Assembly: GCF_018224955.1 (NCBI RefSeq)
Contig: NZ_JAGTUU010000009.1
Location: 124,001-188,000, forward strand
Reading direction: 5' to 3'
Origin: Thetidibacter halocola
Lineage (GTDB): Bacteria; Pseudomonadota; Alphaproteobacteria; Rhodobacterales; Rhodobacteraceae
DNA length: 64,000 nucleotides
Both the position numbers and the translations under genes were made by a program. The first letter of the stretch is position 1; the number at the start of each line of letters is the position of its first letter. A model generated the notes under the pieces. The model saw nothing but the letters and a program-made list of their open reading frames with translations, was not told where the DNA came from and did no database searches. Below are positions 37,902 through 46,302 of the stretch, piece after piece.

Positions 37902-37990
37902 CCGCGCCATGCGCGGCGTCCCGCTGGCCGCAGGACCGCCTCTTGAGCGGCCACGCTCGGGCGCTAGACTGGCCGAAACCCGGAGGCTCC

Positions 37991-39220
37991 ATGATCCGCG
38001 CGCTGCTCCTTCTCGCCCTGCTTTGCGCCAGTCCCGCCGCGGCACAGAACCGCGCGCAGGTCGAAGGCCAGTTCCGCACCTGGCTGGAACAGTCGATCTG
38101 GCCCGCAGCCAAGGCAAAGGGCGTCTCGCGCCGCACCTTCGAGGGCGCCTTTGACGGCGTCGCGCTGGACTGGGATCTGCCCGACCTCGTGCCGCCCGGC
38201 ACGAAACCACCGAAAAGCCGCCCGCAAAGCCAGGCCGAATTCGGCGCCCCCGCCCGGTATTTCAGCCGAGGCGCCCTGGACGGCGCCACGTCGGTCGGCC
38301 GCCAGATGGCCCGAACCCATGCAACCGCCCTCGCCGCCACCGAGCGCAAGACCGGCGTCCCCGCCCGTATCCTCCTCGCCATCTGGGGCCGCGAAAGCGG
38401 CTATGGCCGCGCCGCGATCCCGCATGACGCCTTCCGCGTGCTGGGCACCAAGGGCTTCATGTCGACCCGCGCCGCCTATTTCACCCAGGAACTGATCGCC
38501 CTGCTGCAAATCGCCGAGGCCGGGCACGCGCCCTCGCGGGCAATGAAAAGCAGCTGGGCCGGCGCGCTGGGCCAGCCGCAATTCATGCCGTCCAACTTCC
38601 TGGAGTACGCCGCCGACGGCGACGGCGACGGCCATGCCGACATCTGGCGGTCCGAGGCCGATACGATCGCCTCGATCGGCAGCTATCTGGCCAAACACGG
38701 CTGGCAAACCGGGCGCGACTGGGGGTTCGAGGTCACGCTGCCCGCATCCGTCTCCTGCACGCTCGAAGGCCCCGATCAGGCGCGCCCGATCCGCGACTGG
38801 GCAGCGATGGGCATCAGCCGCATCAACGGAAAACCCTTTCCCGACCACGAAGCCCGCGCCAAGGGCTCGCTGCTGCTACCCGCCGGCCGCAACGGCCCGG
38901 CCTTCATCGTCACGCCGAATTTTTACGTCCTGAAGGATTACAACTTCTCCGACCTCTACGCGCTCTTCGTGGGCCATGTGGGCGACCGCATCCAGTATGG
39001 CATGGGCGATTTCACCGCGCCCTGGGGCAAGGTCGACAGCCTGCTGCGCTCCGACGTGGCCGCGATGCAAACGGCGCTGGAACGGTTGGGCCATGACGTG
39101 GGGGGCGCCGACGGCCTCGCCGGGTTCAAGACCCGCCGATCCATCGGTGTATGGCAGGAGTCGCGGGGCGCGCCCGCCACCTGCTTCCCCGAAGCGGCGA
39201 TGAAATCCGCCCTGCGCTGA
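37991..39220 (+). CDS. lytic murein transglycosylase, MltB family
   Basis: 409 aa. ATG 37991 starts a signal peptide (ALLLLALLCASPAAAQ). SLT_2 domain with the catalytic glutamate in IWGRESGYGRAAIP, TKGFMSTRAAYFTQELIALL, SSWAGALGQPQFMPSNFLEY. The C-terminal 60 residues (SDVAAMQTALERLGHDVG) are a PG_binding_1 peptidoglycan-binding domain. Cleaves glycan strands with 1,6-anhydro-muramic acid formation. Followed by REP copy D. Confidence 0.93.
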   Translation: MIRALLLLALLCASPAAAQNRAQVEGQFRTWLEQSIWPAAKAKGVSRRTFEGAFDGVALDWDLPDLVPPGTKPPKSRPQSQAEFGAPARYFSRGALDGATSVGRQMARTHATALAATERKTGVPARILLAIWGRESGYGRAAIPHDAFRVLGTKGFMSTRAAYFTQELIALLQIAEAGHAPSRAMKSSWAGALGQPQFMPSNFLEYAADGDGDGHADIWRSEADTIASIGSYLAKHGWQTGRDWGFEVTLPASVSCTLEGPDQARPIRDWAAMGISRINGKPFPDHEARAKGSLLLPAGRNGPAFIVTPNFYVLKDYNFSDLYALFVGHVGDRIQYGMGDFTAPWGKVDSLLRSDVAAMQTALERLGHDVGGADGLAGFKTRRSIGVWQESRGAPATCFPEAAMKSALR

Positions 39221-39224
39221 CCGT

Positions 39225-39290
39225 CCCCTTCATCTTGCCCGGCAAACTCCGGGGGAGTCGCGCAGCGCGCGACGGGGGCAGAGCCCCCGC
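39225..39290 (+). repeat. intergenic REP-like repeat, copy D
   Basis: CCCCTTCATCTTGCCC, AAACTCCGGGGGAGTCG, then GTCGCGC/GCGCGAC and GGGGGC/GCCCCC hairpins. It ends the transglycosylase gene and lies 38 nt before the SOS box of dnaE2. The 3' part (GACGGGGGCAGAGCC) matches the copy inside dnaE2. Confidence 0.75.
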
Positions 39291-39328
39291 AAAAAACGTC
39301 GCCACCCGGATCAACCGGACTCGAAAAA

Positions 39329-39343
39329 GAACATAACGTGAAC
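39329..39343 (+). promoter_or_regulatory. LexA (SOS) box upstream of dnaE2
   Basis: GAAC-ATAACGT-GAAC, an exact match to the alphaproteobacterial LexA consensus GAAC-N7-GAAC, ending 13 nt before the dnaE2 ATG. This shows the gene is, or was, DNA-damage inducible. Confidence 0.9.
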
Positions 39344-39356
39344 TAATATACCGCCC

Positions 39357-42300
39357 ATGACGGCGGAACTCTGCATCACCTCCAACTTCACCTTCCTCAC
39401 CGGGGCCTCCCACCCCGAGGACTACATGGACCGTGCCGCCCTGATCGGCATAGGGGCCATCGCCATCGCCGACGAGAACAGCGTGGCGGGAATCGTGCGC
39501 GCCCATGCCCGCGCTCGCGAGATCGCCCGCCAGGTGGCCGAGCGCGACGCGATCGAGGCGCGCGACGGCCCCATCGGCCCACCCTGCCCCGACGGCCTGC
39601 CGCGCGCCGCTTCGGCCGATATCCGCAACGTCCCCCGGCTGATCCCCGCCGCAAGGCTGGTCTTCCGCGAAGGCGTGCAGATGACGACGCTGGCCGCCAC
39701 GCGGCAGGGCTGGGCGGCGCTCTGCCGGCTGATCTCGACGGGGCGGTTGCGGGCGCGAAAGGGCTCCTGCGATATCGGCCTCAACGACCTGCCGGAGGAC
39801 GCGCAGGGGCTGGAATTCATCCTCCACCCAGCCCCACAGGCACAGGCGGGACCGCGCGGCGCGGGCGAATGGCGGACACGGGCGGAACGGCTGTCGCGCC
39901 GCTTTCCCGGGCAGATGCACCTGGCCCTCGCCCCCGCCTATGACGGGCAGGACAGGGCGCGCTTCGACCGGCTGGCCGGCCTCGCAGCGCATCTGGAATT
40001 GCCCACGCTCGCCACAGCCGCGCCGATGATGCATCACGGCCGGCGCCGGCGCCTGGCCGACGTGCTGACCGCCATCCGCACAGGCTGCCGCGTCGACCAG
40101 TTGGGCCGCGCCGCGCTGGCCAATGGCGAACAGCGCCTGCGCAGCGAGACGGAGATGCGCCGCATCCTTGGCCCGCATGGCGCGGCGCTCGACCGCGCCG
40201 CGGCCCTGGCCGGGCGCTGCACCTTCGACCTCGGCAGCCTGCGCTACGAGTACCCCTCCGAGATCGCCAAAGGCGAAACGGCGTCAGAGCGCCTGTCGCG
40301 CCTCGCCCATGAAGGCCTGCACTGGCGCTATCCCCAGGGTGCCCCCGACAAGGTCCGCGCCATGCTGGCGCATGAGCTGCGCCTGATCGCCAGGCTGAAA
40401 TACGAACCCTATTTCCTGACCGTGCGCGACATCGTCGCCTTTGCCCGCTCGCGCGGCATCCTCTGCCAGGGGCGCGGATCGGCCGCCAACTCGGTCGTCT
40501 GCTACGCGCTTGGCGTCACCTCGGTTTCGCCCGAGATCGGCACGATGGTGTTCGAGCGTTTCGTCTCCGAGGCCCGTGACGAGCCGCCCGACATCGACGT
40601 GGACTTCGAGCATGAACGCCGCGAGGAGGTGATCCAGCACATCTACGACCGCTATGGTCGCCACCGCGCGGGCCTCTGCGCCACCGTCATCCACTACCGC
40701 GGCAAGCGCGCCATCCGCGAGGTGGGCCGCGCCATGGGCCTGTCACAAGACACGATCGGCGCGCTGTCCTCGCAGCTCTGGGGGTTCTTCTCCACCAAGG
40801 GGCTGGAACGCCAGCGCATGGCCGAGATCGGGCTCGACCCCGACGACCGCCGCCTGACGCTTACCCTCGAACTGATCTACGAGATCATCGGCTTTCCCCG
40901 CCACCTCAGCCAGCATGTCGGCGGCTTCATCATCACCGAAGGCCGGCTGGACGAGCTGGTGCCGATCGAGAACGCCACGATGGAGGGGCGCACCGTCATC
41001 TGCTGGGACAAGGACGACATCGACACGCTGGGCATCCTCAAGGTCGACGTGCTCAGCCTCGGCATGCTGACCTGCATCCGCAAGGCCTTCGACATGATCG
41101 CCACGCATCACGGGCAAAGGCACAGCCTGGCCACGCTGCCGCCCGAGGACCCGCGCGTCTACGACATGCTGTGCAAGGCCGACAGCGTGGGTATCTTCCA
41201 GGTGGAAAGCCGGGCGCAGATGAACTTCCTGCCGCGGATGAAGCCGCGCTGCTTCTACGACCTGGTGATCGAGGTGGCGATCATCCGCCCCGGTCCGATC
41301 CAGGGCGACATGGTGCATCCCTACCTGCGCCGCCGCAACGGCGAGGAGCGGGTCGCATTTCCCTCTGACGCGCTGGGCCAGGTGCTGGGCAAGACGCTGG
41401 GTGTGCCGCTGTTCCAGGAGCAGGCGATGCAGATCGCCATCACCGGCGCGGGGTTCACGCCGGAAGAGGCCGACCGTCTGCGCCGCAGCCTCGCCACCTT
41501 CAAGAAACACGGCAATGTCAGCGAATTCCGCACTCGCTTCCTGCGCGGCATGGCGAAGAACGGCTATGAGGCCGACTTCGCCGAGCGCTGCTTCAGCCAG
41601 ATCGAGGGGTTCGGTTCATACGGCTTCCCCGAAAGCCACGCCGCCAGTTTCGCCCTGCTGGTCTATGCCTCGGCCTGGATCAAGCGGCACCATCCCGGCA
41701 TCTTCGCCTGCGCGCTGCTGAATTCGCAGCCTATGGGGTTCTACGCCCCCGCGCAGATCGTGCGCGACGCGCGCGAACACGGCGTCACGGTGCGCCCGGT
41801 CGATATCAATGCCAGCTTCTGGGACAACACGATGGAGCCCGACGGCCAAGGTGGGCTGGCGCTGCGGCTGGGCTTTCGCCAGATCCGGGGCCTGGCCGAG
41901 GAGGACGCGACCTGGATCACCGCCGCGCGCGGCAACGGCTATGCCGCCGTGCGGGATGTCTGGCGCCGGGCCGACCTGGGCCCGCAGGTGCTGGCACGGC
42001 TGGCCGAGGCGGACGTCTTTGCCTCGCTTGGCCTGAACCGCCGCGACGCGTTGTGGGAGGCCAAGGCCACGACGAAAGGCCCCGACCTGCCGCTGTTCGC
42101 CCGCGACATGGACGGCGAGGCGATCATCGAGGCCGCGGCGCATCTGCCCGCGATGACGCCGGGCGAGGCGGTGGTCGAGGATTACGTCGCCTTCCGCCTG
42201 TCGCTGCGGGCGCATCCCGTGGCGCTGCTGCGCCCCATCCTGACGCCGGGTGCGGGTGGCAGGTGCGAGGCGGCTCTGCCCCCGTCGCCTGGCGACGACT

Positions 42301-42419
42301 CTCCCGCGGTACTTGCGAACCAGAGGAGGCAGGATCTGCGCGTCATGGCTGGCGCCCGCCACGGCCATCCCCGCGAGACGCCTCTGCCCATCCCGATGAC
42401 GCGCGGCAATCCGGACTGA
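39357..42419 (+). CDS. dnaE2: error-prone DNA polymerase DnaE2, C-terminally truncated
   Basis: 1020 aa. Family C polymerase for SOS mutagenesis. PHP domain (about 1-190), palm with the catalytic acids in DEPPDIDVDFEHERREE (about 408-424), fingers and HhH region, up to FRLSLRAHPVALLRP (about residue 960). There the family normally continues for 100 or more residues with an OB fold; here the frame instead runs into REP copy E (42271-42329) and a short unrelated tail, ending MTRGNPD. The polymerase core looks intact. The partners ImuA and ImuB are not adjacent. Preceded by a clear SOS box. Whether the protein is functional is unsure. Confidence 0.93.
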   Translation: MTAELCITSNFTFLTGASHPEDYMDRAALIGIGAIAIADENSVAGIVRAHARAREIARQVAERDAIEARDGPIGPPCPDGLPRAASADIRNVPRLIPAARLVFREGVQMTTLAATRQGWAALCRLISTGRLRARKGSCDIGLNDLPEDAQGLEFILHPAPQAQAGPRGAGEWRTRAERLSRRFPGQMHLALAPAYDGQDRARFDRLAGLAAHLELPTLATAAPMMHHGRRRRLADVLTAIRTGCRVDQLGRAALANGEQRLRSETEMRRILGPHGAALDRAAALAGRCTFDLGSLRYEYPSEIAKGETASERLSRLAHEGLHWRYPQGAPDKVRAMLAHELRLIARLKYEPYFLTVRDIVAFARSRGILCQGRGSAANSVVCYALGVTSVSPEIGTMVFERFVSEARDEPPDIDVDFEHERREEVIQHIYDRYGRHRAGLCATVIHYRGKRAIREVGRAMGLSQDTIGALSSQLWGFFSTKGLERQRMAEIGLDPDDRRLTLTLELIYEIIGFPRHLSQHVGGFIITEGRLDELVPIENATMEGRTVICWDKDDIDTLGILKVDVLSLGMLTCIRKAFDMIATHHGQRHSLATLPPEDPRVYDMLCKADSVGIFQVESRAQMNFLPRMKPRCFYDLVIEVAIIRPGPIQGDMVHPYLRRRNGEERVAFPSDALGQVLGKTLGVPLFQEQAMQIAITGAGFTPEEADRLRRSLATFKKHGNVSEFRTRFLRGMAKNGYEADFAERCFSQIEGFGSYGFPESHAASFALLVYASAWIKRHHPGIFACALLNSQPMGFYAPAQIVRDAREHGVTVRPVDINASFWDNTMEPDGQGGLALRLGFRQIRGLAEEDATWITAARGNGYAAVRDVWRRADLGPQVLARLAEADVFASLGLNRRDALWEAKATTKGPDLPLFARDMDGEAIIEAAAHLPAMTPGEAVVEDYVAFRLSLRAHPVALLRPILTPGAGGRCEAALPPSPGDDSPAVLANQRRQDLRVMAGARHGHPRETPLPIPMTRGNPD
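42271..42329 (-). repeat. REP-like repeat, copy E, inside the 3' end of dnaE2
   Basis: Read on the minus strand: CCTCCTCTGGTTCGCAAGT, ACCGCGGGAGAGTCG, then GTCGCC/GGCGAC hairpin, then GACGGGGGCAGAGCC. It is the same kind of element as copies C and D but more diverged in its 5' half and in inverse orientation, and it lies in frame in dnaE2 codons (about 972-991). Confidence 0.65.
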
Positions 42420-42476
42420 CCTTGCGCTTTTCCTGTCGCCACGACAGCTTGCGCGCAGCCAACAGGAGGGAACGCC

Positions 42477-42821
42477 ATGATCGCAATCATCTTCGAAGTC
42501 ATCCCCAAGGAGGGCCACGTGCCCGAGTATCTCGACATCGCCGCCGAGATGCGGCCGCTGGCCGAAGGGATGGAGGGTTTCATCAAGGTCGAGCGGTTCC
42601 AGAGCCTGACCAACCCGGAAAAGCTGCTGTCGATCAGTTTCTTCGAGGATGAGGAGGCGGTGATGCGCTGGCGCCGGCTGGCCGCGCATCGCCGGGCGCA
42701 GAGCCGCGGGCGAAAGGACATCTTCGCCGATTACCGGCTGAAGGTCTGCCATGTCCTGCGCGACTATGGCATGACCGACCGAACCGAAGCGCCGGAGGAC
42801 AGCGTCGCCTGCCACGGATGA
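42477..42821 (+). CDS. ABM-domain (antibiotic biosynthesis monooxygenase-like) protein
   Basis: 114 aa dimeric ferredoxin-like fold. MIAIIFEVIPKEGHVPEYL and GFIKVERFQSLTNPEKLLS, SFFEDEEAVMRWRRLAAHR are typical of the ABM/YgiN-like group. Good GGAGGG site upstream. These proteins include heme oxygenases, quinol monooxygenases and many of unknown role; this one is in the small uncharacterised set. Starts 57 nt after dnaE2. Confidence 0.85.
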   Translation: MIAIIFEVIPKEGHVPEYLDIAAEMRPLAEGMEGFIKVERFQSLTNPEKLLSISFFEDEEAVMRWRRLAAHRRAQSRGRKDIFADYRLKVCHVLRDYGMTDRTEAPEDSVACHG

Positions 42822-42856
42822 TGCGGCCGTCCTGACGGGATCGGCCTCAACGGTGT

Positions 42857-42926
42857 TCCCTCCCCCGGACACGGGGGAGGGACAGGGAGGGGGCAGAGGC
42901 ATGGTGTCTCGGCCTCAGCCGAGGCC
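42857..42926. terminator. two hairpins between the ABM gene and the aminotransferase gene
   Basis: First, TCCCTCCCCC/GGGGGAGGGA (42857-42866 and 42873-42882); second, GGCCTC/GAGGCC (42911-42916 and 42921-42926). They lie between convergent stops, a normal place for termination of both genes. No long U-tract. Confidence 0.5.
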
Positions 42927-42943
42927 GCCGGATCACGCCCGGA

Positions 42944-44128
42944 TCAGATACCCACGTCGACGATCGCCCTCGCCAGGATAGGCACCGTGGTCTTGTTGAG
43001 ACCCGCGATGTTCAGGCGGGAATCGCCCACCATGTAGATCGCATGTTCGTCGCGCAGGCGCGCAACCTGCTCCGGCGTCGCGCCGAGGCGCGAGAACATG
43101 CCGCGATGCTGCGCGATGAAGCCGAAGCGATCCGACCCCGACAGGCGCTGCAGTTCCGAGGCCAGTTGCTCGCGCAGGCCCAGCATCGACAGGCGCACCT
43201 CTTCCAGTTCCGCCGCCCAGTCGGCGCGCAGGCCAGGGTCGTTCAGCACCAGCGTCACCAGCCGCGCGCCGTGATCGGGCGGGAAGGAATAGTTCTGTCG
43301 GTTCAGGTAGTTCAGCGTGCCCTGGTTGAGCTTCTGCTTGGCCGTGTCCTGTGCGACCGTCATTAGCAGGCCGGTGCGCTCGCGGTAGATACCGAAATTC
43401 TTCGAGCAGCTTGCCGCGATGATGCATTCCGGCACGCTCGACGCGATCAGGCGCACGCCCGCCGCGTCCTCGTCCAGACCGTCGCCAAAGCCCTGGTAGG
43501 CGATGTCGACCATCGGGATCGCGCCCTTGGCGTTCAGCAGGGCGACCAGTTCCCGCCACTGGGCAAGGTTCAGGTTGGCGCCGGTCGGGTTGTGGCAGCA
43601 GCCATGCACCAGCACCACGTCGCCCGCCTTGACCCCGGCGAGGTCGGCCATCATGCCATCGAAATCGACGCCACGCGTCTCTTCGTCGAAATAGCGGTAA
43701 TCAACCCGCTCCATCCCCATGTGCTTGAGGATCGACAGGTGGTTGGGCCATGTCGGATCGCTGACCCAGACGCGCGCGGCGGGGTTCGCCATGCGAACCA
43801 GGTCGAAACCCTGCCGGCAGGCGCCCGTGCCGCCCGGCGTTGCCGCCGCGGACACGGCGGCGCGCGGCACCGCATCGCCCAGAACGAGGTCGATCATCGC
43901 CTCGGCATAGGCGGGGTCGCCGGCAAGCCCGGTATAGGCCTTGGTGGTTTCCTGTTCCCACCACAGCTTTTCAGCGGCCTTGACCGCGCGCATGACGGGG
44001 GTGTTGCCGTTGGCGTCCTTGTAGACGCCGACGCCAAGGTCGATCTTGGTCTCGCGCGGGTCCTCGCGAAAGGCCTGCATCAGCATCAGGATCTTGTCGG
44101 CGGGTTGTTCCTTGAGCAGTTCGAACAT
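42944..44128 (-). CDS. tyrB: aromatic amino acid aminotransferase
   Basis: 394 aa class I PLP aminotransferase of the AspC/TyrB group. ATG 44128 (MFELLKEQPADKILMLMQ) starts the family and overlaps the sseA stop (TGATG). PLP lysine in AASCSKNFGIYRERTG; HGCCHNPTGANL and FDGMMADL are conserved; C-terminal substrate arginine in DSRLNIAGLN. It may act on tyrosine/phenylalanine or aspartate; TyrB versus AspC cannot be fixed here. Coupled to sseA. Confidence 0.92.
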   Translation of the reverse strand: MFELLKEQPADKILMLMQAFREDPRETKIDLGVGVYKDANGNTPVMRAVKAAEKLWWEQETTKAYTGLAGDPAYAEAMIDLVLGDAVPRAAVSAAATPGGTGACRQGFDLVRMANPAARVWVSDPTWPNHLSILKHMGMERVDYRYFDEETRGVDFDGMMADLAGVKAGDVVLVHGCCHNPTGANLNLAQWRELVALLNAKGAIPMVDIAYQGFGDGLDEDAAGVRLIASSVPECIIAASCSKNFGIYRERTGLLMTVAQDTAKQKLNQGTLNYLNRQNYSFPPDHGARLVTLVLNDPGLRADWAAELEEVRLSMLGLREQLASELQRLSGSDRFGFIAQHRGMFSRLGATPEQVARLRDEHAIYMVGDSRLNIAGLNKTTVPILARAIVDVGI

Positions 44129-44982
44129 CAGTCGTCTCCGGTGGCGACGGGCAGCGTGGGGAACTGCCCCCACTCGCTCCAGGACCCGTCGTAGAGGGAA
44201 TGGTCGGTCTTGCCGAAACGTTCCATGGCAAGGCTGAGAATGGCGGCGGTCACGCCCGAGCCGCAGGTCGTGATCGCCGGTTTCGACAGGTCGACTCCGG
44301 CGGCCTCGAACGCGGCGCGCAGGGCGGCGGGATCCTTCATCGTACCGTCATCGTTCAGCAGCGCGGCATAATGAACGTTCTTCGAACCGGGGATGTGGCC
44401 CGAGCGCAGGCCGGGGCGCGGTTCGGGCGCCTCGCCGCGAAAGCGGCCGGGGCTGCGGGCATCGATGATCTCATGGTCGCGCAGCTTGGATGCGGACGAA
44501 ACCTGGGTCACATCCCGGACCAGGTGTGCCTGGCGGCGAACCGTCATGTGGCGGTCGCGCACGAAGGGCGGCAGGTCTTCCATCGGGTGGCCTTCGGCCT
44601 GCCATTTCGGCAGGCCGCCGTCGAGCACGGCCACGTCTTCCTTGCCCATCAGGCGGAACAGCCACCAGACCCGCGCGGCCGAGAACAGCCCGGCGCCGTC
44701 ATAGACCACCACCTGGTGTCCGTCGCCGACCCCCATGGCGCGCATACGCGACATGAACTTCTCGACCGGCGGGGCCATGTGCGGCAGTTCGCTGCGGGCG
44801 TCGGAAATCTCGTCGATGTCGAAAAAGCGCGCACCGGGAATGTGCCCCGCCTCATACTCGGCCCGGCCATCGCGGTCGGACCCGGGCAGATAGAGGCTGG
44901 CATCGAGAATGCGCAGGTCCGGGTCCTTCAGATGGGCGGCAAGCCAGTCTGTCGAGACAAGCGTCTTGGGATCGTCGGACAT
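44128..44982 (-). CDS. sseA: 3-mercaptopyruvate sulfurtransferase
   Basis: 284 aa, tandem rhodanese domains. The catalytic loop is TTCGSGVTAA; CG[S/T]GVT is the mercaptopyruvate type, whereas thiosulfate rhodaneses have CRKGVT. N-domain with YEAGHIPGARFFDID, C-domain with GHIPGSKNVHYAALLND. ATG 44982. Upstream gene of the coupled pair with the aminotransferase, which fits cysteine/3-mercaptopyruvate turnover: an aminotransferase makes mercaptopyruvate from cysteine, SseA removes its sulfur. Confidence 0.94.
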   Translation of the reverse strand: MSDDPKTLVSTDWLAAHLKDPDLRILDASLYLPGSDRDGRAEYEAGHIPGARFFDIDEISDARSELPHMAPPVEKFMSRMRAMGVGDGHQVVVYDGAGLFSAARVWWLFRLMGKEDVAVLDGGLPKWQAEGHPMEDLPPFVRDRHMTVRRQAHLVRDVTQVSSASKLRDHEIIDARSPGRFRGEAPEPRPGLRSGHIPGSKNVHYAALLNDDGTMKDPAALRAAFEAAGVDLSKPAITTCGSGVTAAILSLAMERFGKTDHSLYDGSWSEWGQFPTLPVATGDD

Positions 44983-45079
44983 GGATACCCCCGGGAGCAG
45001 CGGAACGTCGTCCGTGCCTACTCCGACCCGGGCGCGCATGCAAGCGACCGACACCCCGGATCGGCCGCGGCGCAGGGGA

Positions 45080-46075
45080 TCAGGTGGCGGCCGTTGGCCC
45101 GCCCGTCTCGGCCAAGAGGACGATATCGGCGGCATGCGGCGCCGCCTCGGTCGGCAGGGTCAGCACCGGTTCGCCATCCAGCAGGATGTCGGTCAGCGTG
45201 GGGTCATCGGGATTGGTGCGCAGCTCGACCTCCGGTTCGGCGCCGTCCGAGGTCGGCTCGTAAAGGATCACCAGGCTGTCCTCGTCGGCGTCGAAGTCGA
45301 GGATCTGCGCCGCGTCGGCGGTGGCGGCCAGCGTGAACAGGTCGGCGCCCGCGCCGCCCAGCGCCACGTCGCCCACCCCCATCAGGATGTCGTCGTCACC
45401 CGTCCCGCCGACAAGATGGTCCGTCGCATCGTCATCGCCGTCGAGCGTGTCGTTGCCCGCGCCGCCATAGAGCAGGTCGGCCCCAGCGTCGCCCCGCAGC
45501 AGGTCATCGCCGTCGCGCCCGTGCAGCGCGTCGTCGCCGGCGCCGCCATACAGGATGTCGGCCCCGTCGCCGCCCAGCAACTCGTCATTCCCGTTGCCGC
45601 CGTAAAGCAGGTCGTCACCGGCATCGCCGGCCAGCGCGTCGGCGCCCTCCTGCCCGTCGAGCGTATCGTCGCCCTCTCCCCCGCCGAGCGTGTCATCCCC
45701 CGCGCCGCCCTCGACCAGGTCATGGCCCGCCAGCGCGTCGATGGCATCCGGTCCGGGCGAGCCGGACAGGACGTCGTCGCCATCGCTGCCGGTCTCGATC
45801 ACCTCAGGCGGGTCCATCATCTCGAGATTGTCGAGCAGGGAACCGCCGCCCTCGTGCATGGGAGGCTCATCGCCGCCGTTCTCCGGGGCGGCCTGCCCGT
45901 CATCCGACTCGTCCTCTACCTCGTCGGTGCCGATCACCAGCGAGCCCAGGGCGAGCATCCCGATTATGCCGGCAAGATACAGCAGCGTCCGGTTCCTTTC
46001 TGCATGTGGCCGCGCGGCTGCGCAGCGGTCGCGGGCGGCACAGACAGTCAACCCGAAGTCGGGCCCCGCAATCAA
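45080..46075 (-). CDS. RTX-repeat calcium-binding protein with N-terminal membrane segment
   Basis: About 300-331 aa. A hydrophobic segment (LLYLAGIIGMLALGSLVIG) near the N-terminus, an acidic linker, about twelve GGxGxDxxx nonapeptide repeats (for example GGAGDDTLGGGEGDDTLDG), then a C-terminal region with ILDFDADEDSLVILYEP typical of RTX ends. Start uncertain: TTG 46075 gives the full frame, CTG 45985 has AAAGGA upstream and ATG 45958 cuts the membrane segment. Probably secreted or surface-held; calcium folds the repeats. Role unknown. Divergent from the glycoside hydrolase gene. Confidence 0.85.
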   Translation of the reverse strand: MIAGPDFGLTVCAARDRCAAARPHAERNRTLLYLAGIIGMLALGSLVIGTDEVEDESDDGQAAPENGGDEPPMHEGGGSLLDNLEMMDPPEVIETGSDGDDVLSGSPGPDAIDALAGHDLVEGGAGDDTLGGGEGDDTLDGQEGADALAGDAGDDLLYGGNGNDELLGGDGADILYGGAGDDALHGRDGDDLLRGDAGADLLYGGAGNDTLDGDDDATDHLVGGTGDDDILMGVGDVALGGAGADLFTLAATADAAQILDFDADEDSLVILYEPTSDGAEPEVELRTNPDDPTLTDILLDGEPVLTLPTEAAPHAADIVLLAETGGPTAAT

Positions 46076-46087
46076 ATTCTATATTCG

Positions 46088-46111
46088 CCTAACGGTAAAC
46101 GCTTCGTTAGG
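46088..46111. promoter_or_regulatory. dyad in the divergent region of the two RTX genes
   Basis: CCTAACG-N10-CGTTAGG, perfect 7-bp arms, in a strikingly AT-rich gap (46076-46302). A TATAAT hexamer occurs at 46184-46189 on the plus strand, but no good -35 is in place. A common regulator of both genes is possible. Confidence 0.4.
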
Positions 46112-46302
46112 AAATTCCGTTTCCAGGTTCGCAAACAGGCTTGCGCACACAGCGGAATAGCCGGCTTTCTCCTCTATTTTCTCTATAATTTTCTTTGCCT
46201 TGAAGCATTTAGGATTGCACGGAATATCCCCAATTCTACCGCAAATCCGATCCCGCCGCCGCCCGGAGAAAGGGTGATTCACCTTCCAAAACGGAGGGTG
46301 CC

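Noticed and set aside
45380..45790. Repetitive DNA in the minus-strand RTX gene
   Set aside because: Same explanation: RTX nonapeptide codons, not an array.
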